Shown: positions 22,931 to 34,470 of the stretch, one piece after another
Layout: every line of letters begins with the position of its first letter
Numbering within the stretch: the first letter of the stretch is position 1
Source: Brachypodium distachyon
Taxonomy: Eukaryota > Streptophyta > Magnoliopsida > Poales > Poaceae
DNA: 64,000 bases
Assembly: GCF_000005505.3 (NCBI RefSeq)
Contig: NC_016134.3
Location: 8,414,624-8,478,623 of the forward strand
Direction of reading: 5' to 3'
Translations under genes and position numbers: made by a program
The notes under the pieces: generated by a model
What the model was told of the DNA's origin: nothing
Seen by the model: the letters and a program-made list of their open reading frames with translations, nothing else
Databases searched by the model: none

Positions 22931-24951
22931 TAGGTTCCTCTACAAAATATGTACATATACAATGAAGGTAGGAAAACGCGTGGGGTTTATATGCACTCAA
23001 ATCCACCGAACTACTCACTCAAATACTAACATGTGTCTTCTAATTTTGCAGAATTTAGCATATAAACTTATCCCACTAAAAAAATCGAATTCAGTCTAAT
23101 AAAGGCATAATCAAAATAAAAGAAACGATCGAGAATTACCCCAAACTCTTTCTTGCTCTTTAAAGAAATCATGTAAAGAAACGCTTTTTTATTTGCCTTT
23201 TTGGAAATCCTAATTCTGAAAATCATGGCTTTACTCACAGGCATTAAAGTAAACTACTTTCCGCATGTAAGTATGATATATTTCCACGCCTTATGATCAT
23301 TATGAAATCATGGCTTTACTCACATGCATTAAAGTACCAATATATGTCTTCTTCTCTTGTTGAATCACATAAATGTGGATGTCTTTTTTCATTGTTGCAG
23401 AATGCAAAGGGCTTAATCCAAACTACAACAGAAGACAATTGTTAGTATTTAATAACAAGTCAAATCAAGTAATACAAATGAAAATGGTCAGAAACAAACC
23501 TAAAAAACACATAGTTTGGGCCTTCTTTTTGTAACGTATAACATAACTTAGTTTCTAGTGGGACTTTAATTACTACAAATTCAGAAGCTTTATCATGACA
23601 TAATTTGCAACAGTTTATATATGCTTAAGCTGAAAAATACACGGAGCTCATCGTGTATAGGTTTAGCCCGCGACAATTTGTCATTTATAGTCGTAACACA
23701 AAAAACCACATCATACTAACAAACTTAGAGATAATAAAGCAACCTAACTAAGAGACAAGCTACAACTAGAAATGTTCATGTATTCTATCAATCGTAAGTT
23801 TTCTTACTCCATCTAAACACTTGATGCAATTATAGGAAAATAACCGGAACATGTTTCCCCATATCCATTTTGAATTACACTTGATACTAATATATGTAAG
23901 ATATATTAGTAAGCTATAGCAAAATGCCGTGTCATGTCAAGTCACCATTGAAAATCGCAACTTATAATTTCTGTATAAAAACATCACAATTAACCTAGCT
24001 AGTCAAGGGCTCAAGGCCGAGAGGTAGCAAATGTCCCATCTCATATTGGAGCTTGCGACTTTTGCAGCCAAGTCAATCACGTACGTATTCAGGTCCACGA
24101 TCGATTGGATGACATTAGACCTTCCAACAACAGATCATAGACATTAATTATACGCTTATAGGCTACATCATCCCACGGCAGAGGGGGGAGACTGTGTTGC
24201 CCGAGCTATATATCGTGATACATCTATTTAGTTAATCTTGTAGTTTTATGTTAATTTCTATTTATACAATTATCGTAGAAAGAAAGGTATTAGCCAGAGT
24301 GTTCAATATTAAAATTATTTTTTTCTTCAAAAAGGAGGTACGACCCCAGCCTCTTGAGAGAGAGAGAGAGTGAAGTAATTTTTGTGGACCACGCGATATG
24401 TGCAATTTCGAATGCAATCTAAGCTAGATACAAAACAAAAGAACTAGCTAGTTCATGAAGCTTCTTGAAAGTAATTTTCTGGATCGGTGGTGCTATTTGA
24501 TCGATCAGTCTAGATGTTTCAAGCATCTAGTCTAGAACTAGCTAGAATGAAAGGAAATTAAGATGGAGTTTTTTTGGTCATCGATCAATGTCGATCGCTC
24601 CGGCAACGCAACGCAATGGAGTAGCTAAAGAGCTAGCTAGCAGGGAAAGCTAGGACGATGCAATCCTCAGCGTGTGGCTCGTGGGAGACATTGGATCTCG
24701 TCCACACAATTTAACATCACCCATCGCTTTGCTTGCATTTCTTGAACTAGCTTAGCTACGCACACATGCATGCATTCAGCTTCACATATATCTCTCTGCA
24801 AGCATGGGTTAGAGCCTATAAACACATGAATTAGGACTTAATCATGGACATTCTCTAGAATAGTCGGGCACGGTCTAGGCTAGTCCAGTCGTGTTGGACG
24901 CTAGCTATAGCTCCATGGCCGTCCTCTGTTATCTCTACTGCTCAGTGCAGC

Positions 24952-24957
24952 TATAAA
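24952..24957 (+). promoter_or_regulatory. RCA1: TATA box of RCA1
   Basis: TATAAA within cagctataaaagagcgag, about 200 bases before the RCA1 start codon. This implies transcription from about 24985 and a leader of about 170 bases. Confidence 0.65.
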
Positions 24958-25155
24958 AGAGCGAGATCGATCGACAGCCAGCAGCTGCATTGGTATCATC
25001 AGCTCGATCGATCAGTAGTGTGATCTCAGAGCTCCCATCGCGATCGAGCAGCTAAGCTTATAATTATTAAGCTCAGCTGAGCAAGAGAACTAACTGTAGA
25101 AATTAAGTAAGCACCAGCTGAAGCGACGAGAAAACGACAGTACGTACTGTACGAT

Positions 25156-27896
25156 ATGGCTGCTGCTTTCTCGTCCACCCTTGGAGCACCGGTACGTAAT
25201 TAATCACTTTCTCAGTTCTAGAACAAGTGACGTGAATTTGTATAAAAATCTATGCAAATCCACGTATATAAATCCACGTCACTTATTTTGAGACGGAAGG
25301 AGTACTAGAGTTGCCAAGAAGTAAGGTATTAATCCAGTGGATATAACGTTATGCATATATATGCTTCATCGTCAACTAGAGCTAGCTTACTAGCTGCACT
25401 GTCGGTCAGTTTTAATTACTTGCTTGTCAACATTAATTAATTCTCCGAATGAAATGACCAAAGTGATAGTATAGTATTTTATTTACACTATCTTTATCAT
25501 GTCTCATGAGTACTATATATTCTGCGTTTTGTGCTAACCAATTCAATCTAATGATCATGCTATCTTATTTGGAAATGTGTGCATAGGAATTACCTTGATG
25601 GCCTTTTTCGGTCTGGCCAGGATCACGGCTCAATCCACGGGTTCTTCCGGCCGCAAATCCCGGATGTACCAAAATGGGCGTTTAGTTTTGGACTTTAAGG
25701 GCTTTTCCTGTACTAATCTTGTCCTACCCTAGCCGAACCACAAGAAAAAAAAATCATGAATCTCAACCACGTAAGGGCTTGTTTGGTTTGAGGGGGATTG
25801 ACATGGATCGGAACCATGCCATTCCATGTTGTAACCAAACAAGGTCTAAAAGGGATTGTGACCAAATAAGGTCTAAAAGAACTTGACCCAAGGAGGTGGG
25901 ATCGTATATCCACATATTTAACTAAATAGGTTTGAGCTTTTGTAGTATTATACTCCATCCATCGACTTGTAGTGGACATGCAAATATTTTGAAATTTAAA
26001 TTTCGCCAGTAATTTGACCAATAATATATGTAATTTGTATTTCACAAAATTAGAGCTACATATTAGTGAAAAACTTAACGGTGTAATGTTTATGCTGCAT
26101 AACCTACATATTGTTGGTGTAATTGATAAATTTGAAATACATGGTCGTCCAAAGGATGGAGTAGGACGTATGACTGAGGAGAGCCATTGGACCAACCAAT
26201 CATTTTTAAGACGTCTCCAAAACCAAATGATGATTATATGCTAATTCCCTCATATAAATTGCATATTATCTGACCTATTTTTTTATAGCAAAAACAGTGT
26301 TACTAATTTTAGTCTCCCGTTTGTTTTGTATAAAAAGAGGGACCGGCGACAGTTGGATGCTGCTTGAAATGCTTACATTGATGAGTTAGGTCCACATTGG
26401 TACCAAATGCTGCCTTAGAATATGGGGAAAAAGTTTAATTGTCGCAAAATTTGCTTTCTAGTAGTAGGATTTATATTAACGTCAGGTACGCAATGAAGAA
26501 CCAACTGTACTAAATTATAATGTGCATACATAGATAATATTTCTCTTAGTGTAACTATCCATCGACTGTGTGATAAAATAATCAATAATGTGCACACACA
26601 CATATGCAGGTATCGACCCCAAGCAGCTTCCTTGGGAAGAAGCTGAAGAAGCAGAGCAACAACTGCTTCTCCAACAATGGCGGCAGCAGCAAGACCATCA
26701 AGAGCAGCAGGCCGTCGCTGGTCAGGGTCATGGCGGCGGCGAATAAGGACGTCGACGAAGGGAAGCAGACGGACGGCGACCGGTGGAGGGGGCTCGCCTA
26801 CGACATCTCCGACGACCAGCAGGACATCACCCGTGGCAAAGGCATCGTGGACGCCCTCTTCCAGGCCCCCATGGGCGACGGCACCCACGAGGCCGTCCTC
26901 AGCTCCTACGAGTACATCAGCCAGGGCCTCCGGCAGTACGACTTCGACAACACCATGGACGGGCTCTACATCGCCCCGGCTTTCATGGACAAGCTCGTCG
27001 TGCACCTGGCCAAGAACTTCATGACCCTGCCCAACATCAAGGTCCCTCTGATTCTGGGCATCTGGGGTGGCAAGGGGCAGGGGAAATCGTTCCAATGTGA
27101 GCTTGTGTTTGCAAAGATGGGGATCAACCCGATCATGATGAGTGCTGGGGAGCTCGAGAGCGGCAATGCCGGTGAGCCGGCGAAGCTGATCCGGCAGCGG
27201 TACCGGGAGGCGGCGGACATTATCAAGAAGGGCAAGATGTGCTGTCTATTCATCAATGATCTCGATGCCGGGGCCGGGAGGATGGGTGGAACCACGCAGT
27301 ACACGGTGAACAACCAGATGGTGAACGCTACGCTGATGAACATCGCTGACGCGCCGACCAATGTGCAACTTCCAGGGATGTACAACAAGGAGGAGAACCC
27401 CCGGGTGCCGATCATAGTCACCGGCAACGACTTCTCCACCCTCTACGCGCCGCTCATCCGAGACGGGCGCATGGAGAAGTTCTACTGGGCGCCGACCCGC
27501 GAGGACCGCATTGGCGTGTGCAAGGGCATTTTCCGCACCGATGGCGTCCCCGACGAGGCGGTGGTTAGGCTCGTCGACATGTTCCCGGGGCAGAGCATCG
27601 ACTTCTTCGGCGCGCTGCGTGCCAGGGTTTACGATGACGAGGTGCGGAAATGGGTCGGGGAAATCGGTGTGGAGAACATTTCCAAGAGGCTGGTGAACTC
27701 GAAGGAGGGCCCGCCCAAGTTCGAGCAGCCGAAGATGACAATCAGTAAGCTCATGGAGTATGGGCACATGCTTGTCCAGGAGCAGGAGAACGTGAAGAGG
27801 GTGCAGCTTGCAGACAAGTACCTCAGTGAGGCTGCACTGGGTGAAGCCAACGACGACGCCATGAAGACCGGGTCCTTCTACGCCAAGGCCACTTGA
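25156..27896 (+). CDS. RCA1: Rubisco activase 1, one intron, short form only
   Basis: A chloroplast-stroma AAA+ ATPase that strips inhibitory sugar phosphates from Rubisco. Exons 25156-25191 and 26610-27896 give 440 residues. Exon 1 encodes [12 protein letters not shown], the start of the transit peptide. Exon 2 resumes with [13 protein letters not shown]. The mature N terminus is near the [13 protein letters not shown] segment. Walker A (GGKGQGKS) is at residues 165-172 and Walker B (LFINDLDAG) at about 225-233. Sensor and arginine-finger regions and the C-terminal substrate-recognition helix are all present. The protein ends TGSFYAKAT, with no redox extension and no downstream exon for one. 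Only intron 1 (1,418 bases) remains, whereas RCA2 next door has four or five. Loss of all downstream introns suggests partial conversion by a cDNA. Grass genomes commonly carry such a tandem pair. Confidence 0.95.
25203..25302. mobile_element. Stowaway-like MITE in RCA1 intron 1
   Basis: About 100 bases with an imperfect inverted terminal repeat: the right end is cacgtcacttattttgagac then ggaaggag beside TA; the left end is a decayed inverse containing aacaagtgacgtg. Ends are approximate. Confidence 0.6.
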
Positions 27897-29076
27897 TTCT
27901 AGTAATTAAGAATGCCGTCACTATATATGCATGTTTGGAAAATTCCGTACCTTTTTTGATTCATCGCCGCACAGGTAAACGATTTGAATTGTAAGTTTCT
28001 GAATACAAAGAAATGGAATTGTATATGTGAATTACTTGTTGGAACATTATCATATATCTGGAAATCCTCTGAGGCTTTCTTGATTAGGTACCGTGGGGGT
28101 CATATAATTGGACAGAGATTGTGATGCAAACGGCTGGATTATTGTTTCAAGAAGAAAGATCAATGGTCTATACTAAACCCAAAAATCAATTAATGAGACT
28201 TCCAGGGAAATTGATCTTGGCAGCTCATACATCAAAGCATTGCAGAAATGACATGCTTAGCTGTTTTTTCTCAAAAAAGTACAGACATGGCTACCTTAAT
28301 TTTATCTTTTCCATACTGATGTTTTACCAAAGATGCAATGTATGGATGTCATGCAAGTTCTTTTATTTTTGCGGTAATAATGCGAAGTATGAAGCACAAA
28401 CGTACAACACCCATGTGCCTTGATGTCAACAGGGGCCGACTTAACTTGTGTGGTACCAATTGACAGCCCTAGCTTGATGGTTATCAACAAACCAGCAAAT
28501 ATAAGCCAGCAACATATTTTGTGGTACTCGAACTAGGATCCAATCTCGGGTGCCTCATCCAACAAGCAACATAAGAGTTCATTTTTGTGTGGTTATGGAA
28601 TAGAAGACCCCAGCTTTCGGCTAGCTGATGATCAACAAGACACACTATCTATACACCGTGAGTCCGGGTGAAAAGAAACAAAAATGAAAGGCAAGGAAAG
28701 AAGAAAGGATTCTGATCAGAGAATGGCTAGATCCTGTGGCTGTGGAATGTTATAGGATTCGAGCCAGGAGATATCATATAGCTGAGCTGCAAGCTGCAGC
28801 GTTTGGTCTTCACAGTCCAAGTCATCCAAACCAGCGGGGGCCAAGATGCACCCGGCCAGAACCCAATCTCCAGTGTGTGGCCTGTGGGGGATCAAGAAGC
28901 TGATCCACAAGCACGGGTGTGTGTGTGCCACCTCCCAGCAGCCTCCCACAGCAACAAGATGGATATCCACGTGTATTTAAGGCATCTCATACCTCTGCCT
29001 CTATACTTTGAGCAGCAGCAGCCATTACTTGATCATCTGAAAAATCTTAATCCAGATCAGACCAAGCAGAGCAGAG
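27897..29076. promoter_or_regulatory. RCA2: RCA1-RCA2 spacer and RCA2 promoter
   Basis: This 1.2-kb spacer holds the RCA1 3' end and the RCA2 promoter. A palindromic G-box core CACGTG lies at 28968-28973, directly followed by a TATTTAA TATA-like box at 28974-28980, about 100 bases before the ATG. G-boxes near the TATA box are typical of light-regulated photosynthesis genes. The short frames near 28121 are not convincing. Confidence 0.6.
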
Positions 29077-31112
29077 ATGTCTGCTACCTTCTCGTCCACC
29101 GTCGGAGCTCCGGTGCGTACCACACATCGATTCATCGGTCCACAGCTATCTTTTCTTAATGGTATCATGTCTTCAATGGCGTCTTGTGTTGTGTCTACAG
29201 GCTTCTACGCCAACCAGCTTCCTTGGGAAGAAGCTCAAGAAGCAGGTGACCTCGGCCGTGAACTACCATGGCAAGAGCACCAAGGCCAACAGATTCACAG
29301 TCATGGCCAAGGAGGTGGACGAGTCAAAGCAGACTGACCAGGACAGGTGGAAGGGCCTCGCCTACGATATCTCCGACGACCAGCAGGACATCACCAGGGG
29401 GAAGGGTATCGTCGACTCGCTCTTCCAGGCGCCCATGGGCGACGGTACCCACGTGGCCGTCCTCAGCTCCCAAGAGTACATCAGCCAGGGCCTAAGGAAG
29501 TACGACTTCGACAACACCATGGGAGGCTTCTACATCGCCCCAGCCTTCATGGACAAGCTCGTCGTCCACCTCTCCAAGAACTTCATGACCCTGCCCAACA
29601 TCAAGGTACGCAGCCAGCACATGATCAATTCATGACTATTTAATTTAATTTATTAGCAGTAATACAATTGAACAAAGCTGTTTGTGAAGCTTTACTGTAA
29701 TTTGGGTGCTAACGAATCGAAAATTCAGGTGCCACTCATCTTGGGTATCTGGGGAGGCAAGGGTCAAGGAAAATCCTTCCAATGTGAGCTTGTCTTCGCC
29801 AAGATGGGCATCAAGTAAGAACTGTTTGAAGTTACTTTCATCTATTGTTAATTGCCAGCAACACAAATATCATGTCTGCACCCGAATTAAGCAAGTAGTA
29901 ACAGATGATGATGTGTGCTTGCTACAGCCCAATCATGATGAGTGCCGGAGAGCTGGAGAGCGGAAACGCCGGAGAGCCAGCCAAGCTGATCAGGCAGCGG
30001 TACCGTGAGGCCGCAGACTTGATCAAGAAGGGTAAGATGTGCTGCCTCTTCATCAACGATCTCGACGCTGGTGCGGGTCGGATGGGCGGGACCACCCAGT
30101 ACACTGTCAACAACCAGATGGTTAACGCCACCCTGATGAACATCGCGGATGCCCCCACCAACGTGCAGCTCCCTGGGATGTACAACAAGGAGGAAAACCC
30201 CCGTGTGCCCATCATCGTCACTGGTAACGATTTCTCCACGCTCTACGCGCCACTCATCCGTGACGGTCGTATGGAGAAGTTCTACTGGGCCCCCACCCGC
30301 GAAGACCGTATCGGTGTATGCAGGGGTATCTTCCAAACTGACAACATCAGCGACGAGTCCGTCATCAAGATCGTAGACACCTTCCCAGGCCAATCCATCG
30401 GTACGTTCCCTGCACTCCACCGATAATAGTATGCATACATCAATGCAAGAGTAGTAATTAACAAAGGAAATGCTGATCCCAAAACAGACTTTTTCGGAGC
30501 GCTGCGTGCCCGGGTGTACGACGATGAGGTGCGCAAGTGGGTCAGCTCAACCGGAATAGAGAACATCGGCAAGAAGCTGGTGAACTCGAAGGATGGACCG
30601 GTGTCCTTTGAGCAGCCAAAGATGACAATCGAGAAGCTCCTGGAGTACGGCCACATGCTCGTCCAAGAGCAGGACAATGTCAAGCGTGTGCAGCTTGCTG
30701 ACAAGTACATGAGCGAGGCTGCTCTGGGAGATGCTAACTCAGATGCCATGAAGACTGGTTCCTTCTACGGTTAGAACACTCTTCATACACACACCATCTC
30801 TAGCTGCATAGGAGGAGGTGAACTACAATCTTTTTTTTTCTATTTTCAGTATCTACTTTACATATACTTCAAACTTGTGTACTTCCAAAATAAAAGGGAG
30901 TGAATTATAAGCGACAGCGAGAAATTATTCTTACCTGTTCTTCTGGCACATCAAGCTGATCTTCTCATTGCATTGTGCAAAACAACTAAATTTCAGGTAA
31001 AGGAGCACAACAAGGTAATTTGCCCGTCCCAGAAGGTTGCACTGACCGGAATGCCGAGAACTACGACCCAACAGCAAGGAGTGACGACGGCAGCTGCCTT
31101 TACACCTTTTAA
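29077..31112 (+). CDS. RCA2: Rubisco activase 2, alternatively spliced (alpha and beta forms)
   Basis: A stromal AAA+ chaperone of Rubisco. Exons: 29077-29112, 29201-29605, 29729-29814, 29928-30400, then 30488-30774 for the short form (stop after TGSFYG, 428 residues). Using a donor inside that exon (after 30769) and acceptor tttcag before 30997, exon 6 (30997-31112) replaces the stop. This gives a 465-residue alpha form ending [17 protein letters not shown] and GSCLYTF. That extension has the two cysteines known to form the thioredoxin-f-controlled disulphide that links ADP sensitivity to light. Walker A GGKGQGKS and Walker [10 protein letters not shown] are intact. The transit peptide starts [12 protein letters not shown]. 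Every join is GT-AG and in frame. Unlike RCA1 next door it keeps the ancestral introns, so I take it as the parental-type gene. Confidence 0.96.
30997..31112 (+). other. RCA2: Alternative exon for the redox-regulated C terminus
   Basis: The exon follows a tttcag acceptor and adds about 37 residues, including [19 protein letters not shown] and a terminal SCLYTF. The pair of Cys residues is the known regulatory disulphide of alpha activase. The competing unspliced reading hits the TAG at 30772-30774 and yields the beta form. Confidence 0.92.
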
Positions 31113-32790
31113 GCATGCCACTTTAATTATTCTGATGTTTCACTCTTTGTACCTAAGTACCGCATTGCATCCAAGCAATTGCTGGGCATGAAAAGTTTTT
31201 GTTCATATATAAAGATATTGAGTATATTCATTTGGTGAACAGTAATATATATAACTACTTATCCTTGCAGTATTCATTTCTTAAATAATTCTTAGTCTGA
31301 CTCTGATAAGTGAGGAAAGCTCCTGCTTGTTGGAAACAAAATAGAAGTAACAATTTGAGGTTCAGCTTGTTTAGGGTCGAGAGTTAGTGTCGCTGCTGTG
31401 CGAATGCCAGCCCAGGATTGATCTCCCGTGGTCACATCTCCGGGTGCCTCGTCTTTCTTAACTCGATGAAGTGGCTTAAGGAGATAGCAGAGAAAACAGA
31501 TAGTGGGGGGCGTCTGTATAGGCATATACGATTAAAGAGTGTACAGGGGCTTCTCCCCCTTATATCATTCAGCTTCCGCTTGTTGTTGGACAAACAAATG
31601 AAAGGAAAATGGGGAGTCAATTGCAAACATAAAATAGATGCACTATGTTAATATCAAACCTGCTGATCCAACATCCGAACTGAAAGACAAATGAAAAGAA
31701 GCAGCTGGTTTTACCAATGGCTCTGAAAAGCTACATATCCTCAATACCTATCTAGATCATGGGTGGTTCCGTAAGACCAAGAAGTGCGTGTGGCCAAGGT
31801 TGTCCACCAATCGGTATTTTGTGCCCTATTGTTCAAAGCGGTCATGGAAAGTTGCATATTTCAACATCTTTGTCAAGCTGTGTAATAGAAAATCTATGTG
31901 TTTGTGGTTGTGAACTGGGCAAGATTGTTTACTAGCGCAACTGGGAATACCAATTCTTGTAATTTTGAAGTCGCATTCAGTAAAATGTGATGTTCGAATT
32001 GTGAACTAATCAATGAGGAGAAGCATAGGAAACTAGTATAAAGCAAGTGTATGCAGCTTTAATCATTTTGTGGACACATGCATAATTTTTTTAATGTTAT
32101 CTGTATGTAATAAAAGTGAGGTGACGTGAGTTACTTGTTCCAATCACTTTGCCCAATTTAGTTGTTGCTTATCTTATCACCGCAAAAGATTTATCACTGA
32201 GTTCTACTGTGGTGGCTAAATAAACCAGTTTGTTCAATCAATCAACAACCTAATTCATCAGAACATTTCTGAGACCCTTTTGGAGCGTACAATTTTCAGT
32301 AAATTAAGAAACATGAGCTGCCGAAATGTTTCGGATCCAGTAGCTGAAACATGTGTTTGGTGTTATCCAATCGATCCAGACAACTCCAACGCATATCAAT
32401 GACACAGGACAAGGAAGTAAATGGAAGGAGGGATTACCGAACTAGATTGCGTAGCAGTGTACTCCTCGCAAGCAAGATAAAGTAGCAGCGGTTGGTCGCA
32501 GCAATCGGCCTCCATTCCCTCGACGAACAAAACACGGAATACTGATCAGGTATTTCGACAAACACCTGGCAGGCATATCGGCGCGGTGATGTGGTCAGAG
32601 AAACGAGGAATCAGAAGGGGACGGAGGGAGAGCATATCTACATGTATGCTAGATAACGGAAGCCGCGTGCGCCTGGCGCGGTGAACCTGGAAAAGCACGG
32701 CCACCGGTCAGGCGGCGGCGGCGCGTATCAAGTCGGGTAGGAGAAAAGAGGACCGCGCGCGATTACAACTGACTGACCCTTTTTTTTTAA

Positions 32791-33611
32791 AGGTAAATGC
32801 ACTGCTCGTCTGTTAACTTGGCAGGCATGCGTAGATTAATCATTGTACTTGCAAAATGCAAAATTCAGATGTTACGACTTGACACGGTTGAGCATCGGCG
32901 GTTAAAAATACATTTTGGTGCTGTCAACAATTCAATGTGGACAAAATGGCTTGTGGCACGTCATTTTGGGCCCAGAAACGAGTTGAATTTTACATAGGGA
33001 CCCCTGAATTGATTTGGTAGGAGCTACATTGCAAAATTAAAAAAAAAATAGTATTACTCTTTCTTCCTCGATCTGGGAATGGCTCGGCTTGAGGTTGGAG
33101 GCGAGCTCTCCGACAGAGCCTGCATCTGCTTCTTCTACTCTGCTCCTGCTTCTTCCACTCGGCATAAAGCTAGAGGCGAGCTTCTCCACAGCGATGCAGA
33201 TGGCGGTGGCGAAGGTGGCAGGGAAGCCGTCGAAGCCGATGGCGGTGTTGTTCTGGTCCTCGTTGACGACGGGGAGGTAGAAGAAGGGCGGGTCAACGGC
33301 AATGGAGACGAAGTGCGCCGTCGCCGCCATTCAAGAACACCGGGCCGGTACCTCAGACGGACGTACGTGCGCGGACTAGCCGGGTTCTGCTACAGCGGCG
33401 AGTTCGAGGTGCCTATTTGCTTAAATGAATGGCCAGTAGGACCCAATTAGTCCACGTCGGCAAGCCACATCACCTTCTGAATCTATGAATTCGTAATTTG
33501 ACCACCGATGCTCAACTATGCCAAGTTGTAACCTCGAATTTAGCACTTTGCAAGTACAATGACTAATCTGCACATGTCGACCAAGTTAATATACCGGCGG
33601 TGCATTTACCT
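32791..33611. mobile_element. Non-autonomous element with ~115-bp inverted repeats and captured GC-rich DNA
   Basis: The left end (32791-32910) reads aggtaaatgcactgc, then ttaacttgg, agattaatcattgtacttgc and gttgagcatcggcggt. The inverse of the right end (33488-33611) reads aggtaaatgcaccgc, ttaacttgg, agattagtcattgtacttgc and gttgagcatcggtggt. The match extends over about 115 bases. The 580-base interior is far more GC-rich than its surroundings and has a 97-codon minus-strand frame (33037-33330). Long inverted repeats around a captured coding-like segment fit a Pack-MULE-type Mutator element. I could not identify a clean 9-base target duplication; both flanks are poly-T-like. Confidence 0.75.
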
Positions 33612-33899
33612 CCGTTTTTTTAGAACTACTACTGGCTCACTGAGTCGTCATTTTGTTTGGGGTGGACTTGGTTGGGCTGGATCGACGGCATACGGCCGGG
33701 TGCGCGATTAGAACTTTGTGTAGGCCTCTCAAAAAATAAAAAGAACTTTATGTAGGATTCGCTAAAAAAAACTTTGTGTAGGTAGAAGCCAACGGTTTCG
33801 CTGAAAAATATATGGAGTACCATAAAACCCATATTTTTGAACATTTATTATCAGAGAGCCATAATTCTGATTTTTTTTCGTTTTTTTTACCGGAAACTG

Positions 33900-34470
33900 T
33901 AGGAGGCCCAGAGAGAGAGTCTATTTCATTAAAAGGTGTTATTTACAGGGTTTATATTAACAGAGCTAAGGTAGAGACCTCAACCAAAGAAGAAAAGGAG
34001 CTATCCAGGGTGGCTTAAAGTTAAGCTGAAGCAAGGAGATATCTTCAACGAAATCTCTTTTCCAAGCTCTAAAACTAGGTCTTGTGCCTTAAAAAATCCA
34101 GTTGTTGCGCTGCTTCCAAATATTGCCAACAACTCATGACAGCCACTTCCACAAAGAAAAGGTGACCAAATTCTCACTGAGTGTCTCAGATGATTTGCTT
34201 GAAATCCACTCCAGGAGACCACAAGTGAAGTCATTAGTAACATGCCAATGCCTCCTCTCCAACATATCTGTGGTGTTCAAACGATCATTCATCAGCAGCC
34301 AGACAAACACCTTCACTCTAGGTGTGAGACCACTCTTTCACACTCTCATCAACTCGGGTCGTGATGTGATCAAAATTCAATCCATATCTCTCTTTGAGGA
34401 GAAATAATTCTCTCCCCAAGAATAGCTCCACCCATCCGACTAATCATGTTGAATATTGTCAAAAAGATAG
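33900..34470 (-). mobile_element. LINE remnant (zf-RVT region), minus strand
   Basis: Minus-strand frames give KVFVWLLMNDRLNTTDML, then ERRHWHVTNDFTC and CHELLAIFGSSATTGFFKA in two different frames. K-x-F-x-W-L-L-x-x-D-R-L-N-T-x-D-M-L is the signature of the zinc-binding reverse transcriptase domain at the C-terminal end of plant non-LTR retrotransposons. It is frameshifted and truncated, hence inactive. Confidence 0.75.

Larger units (their letters stand above)
21165..25155. other. AT-rich, transposon-bearing intergenic region
   Basis: About 4 kb with no supported gene. It holds the second copy of a direct repeat (21483-21560), a MITE-like start (gagcatctctagcagat, 21911), an LTR-like block (about 22200-22930) and an 88-base-spaced duplication (catggctttactcaca, near 23224 and 23310). 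The RCA1 promoter lies at the right end. Confidence 0.5.

Noticed and set aside
25776..25855. Gggcttgtttggtt / aaccaaacaaggtc inverted ends in RCA1 intron 1
   Set aside because: Only about 14 matching bases at each end and no clear target duplication; too weak to list as an element.
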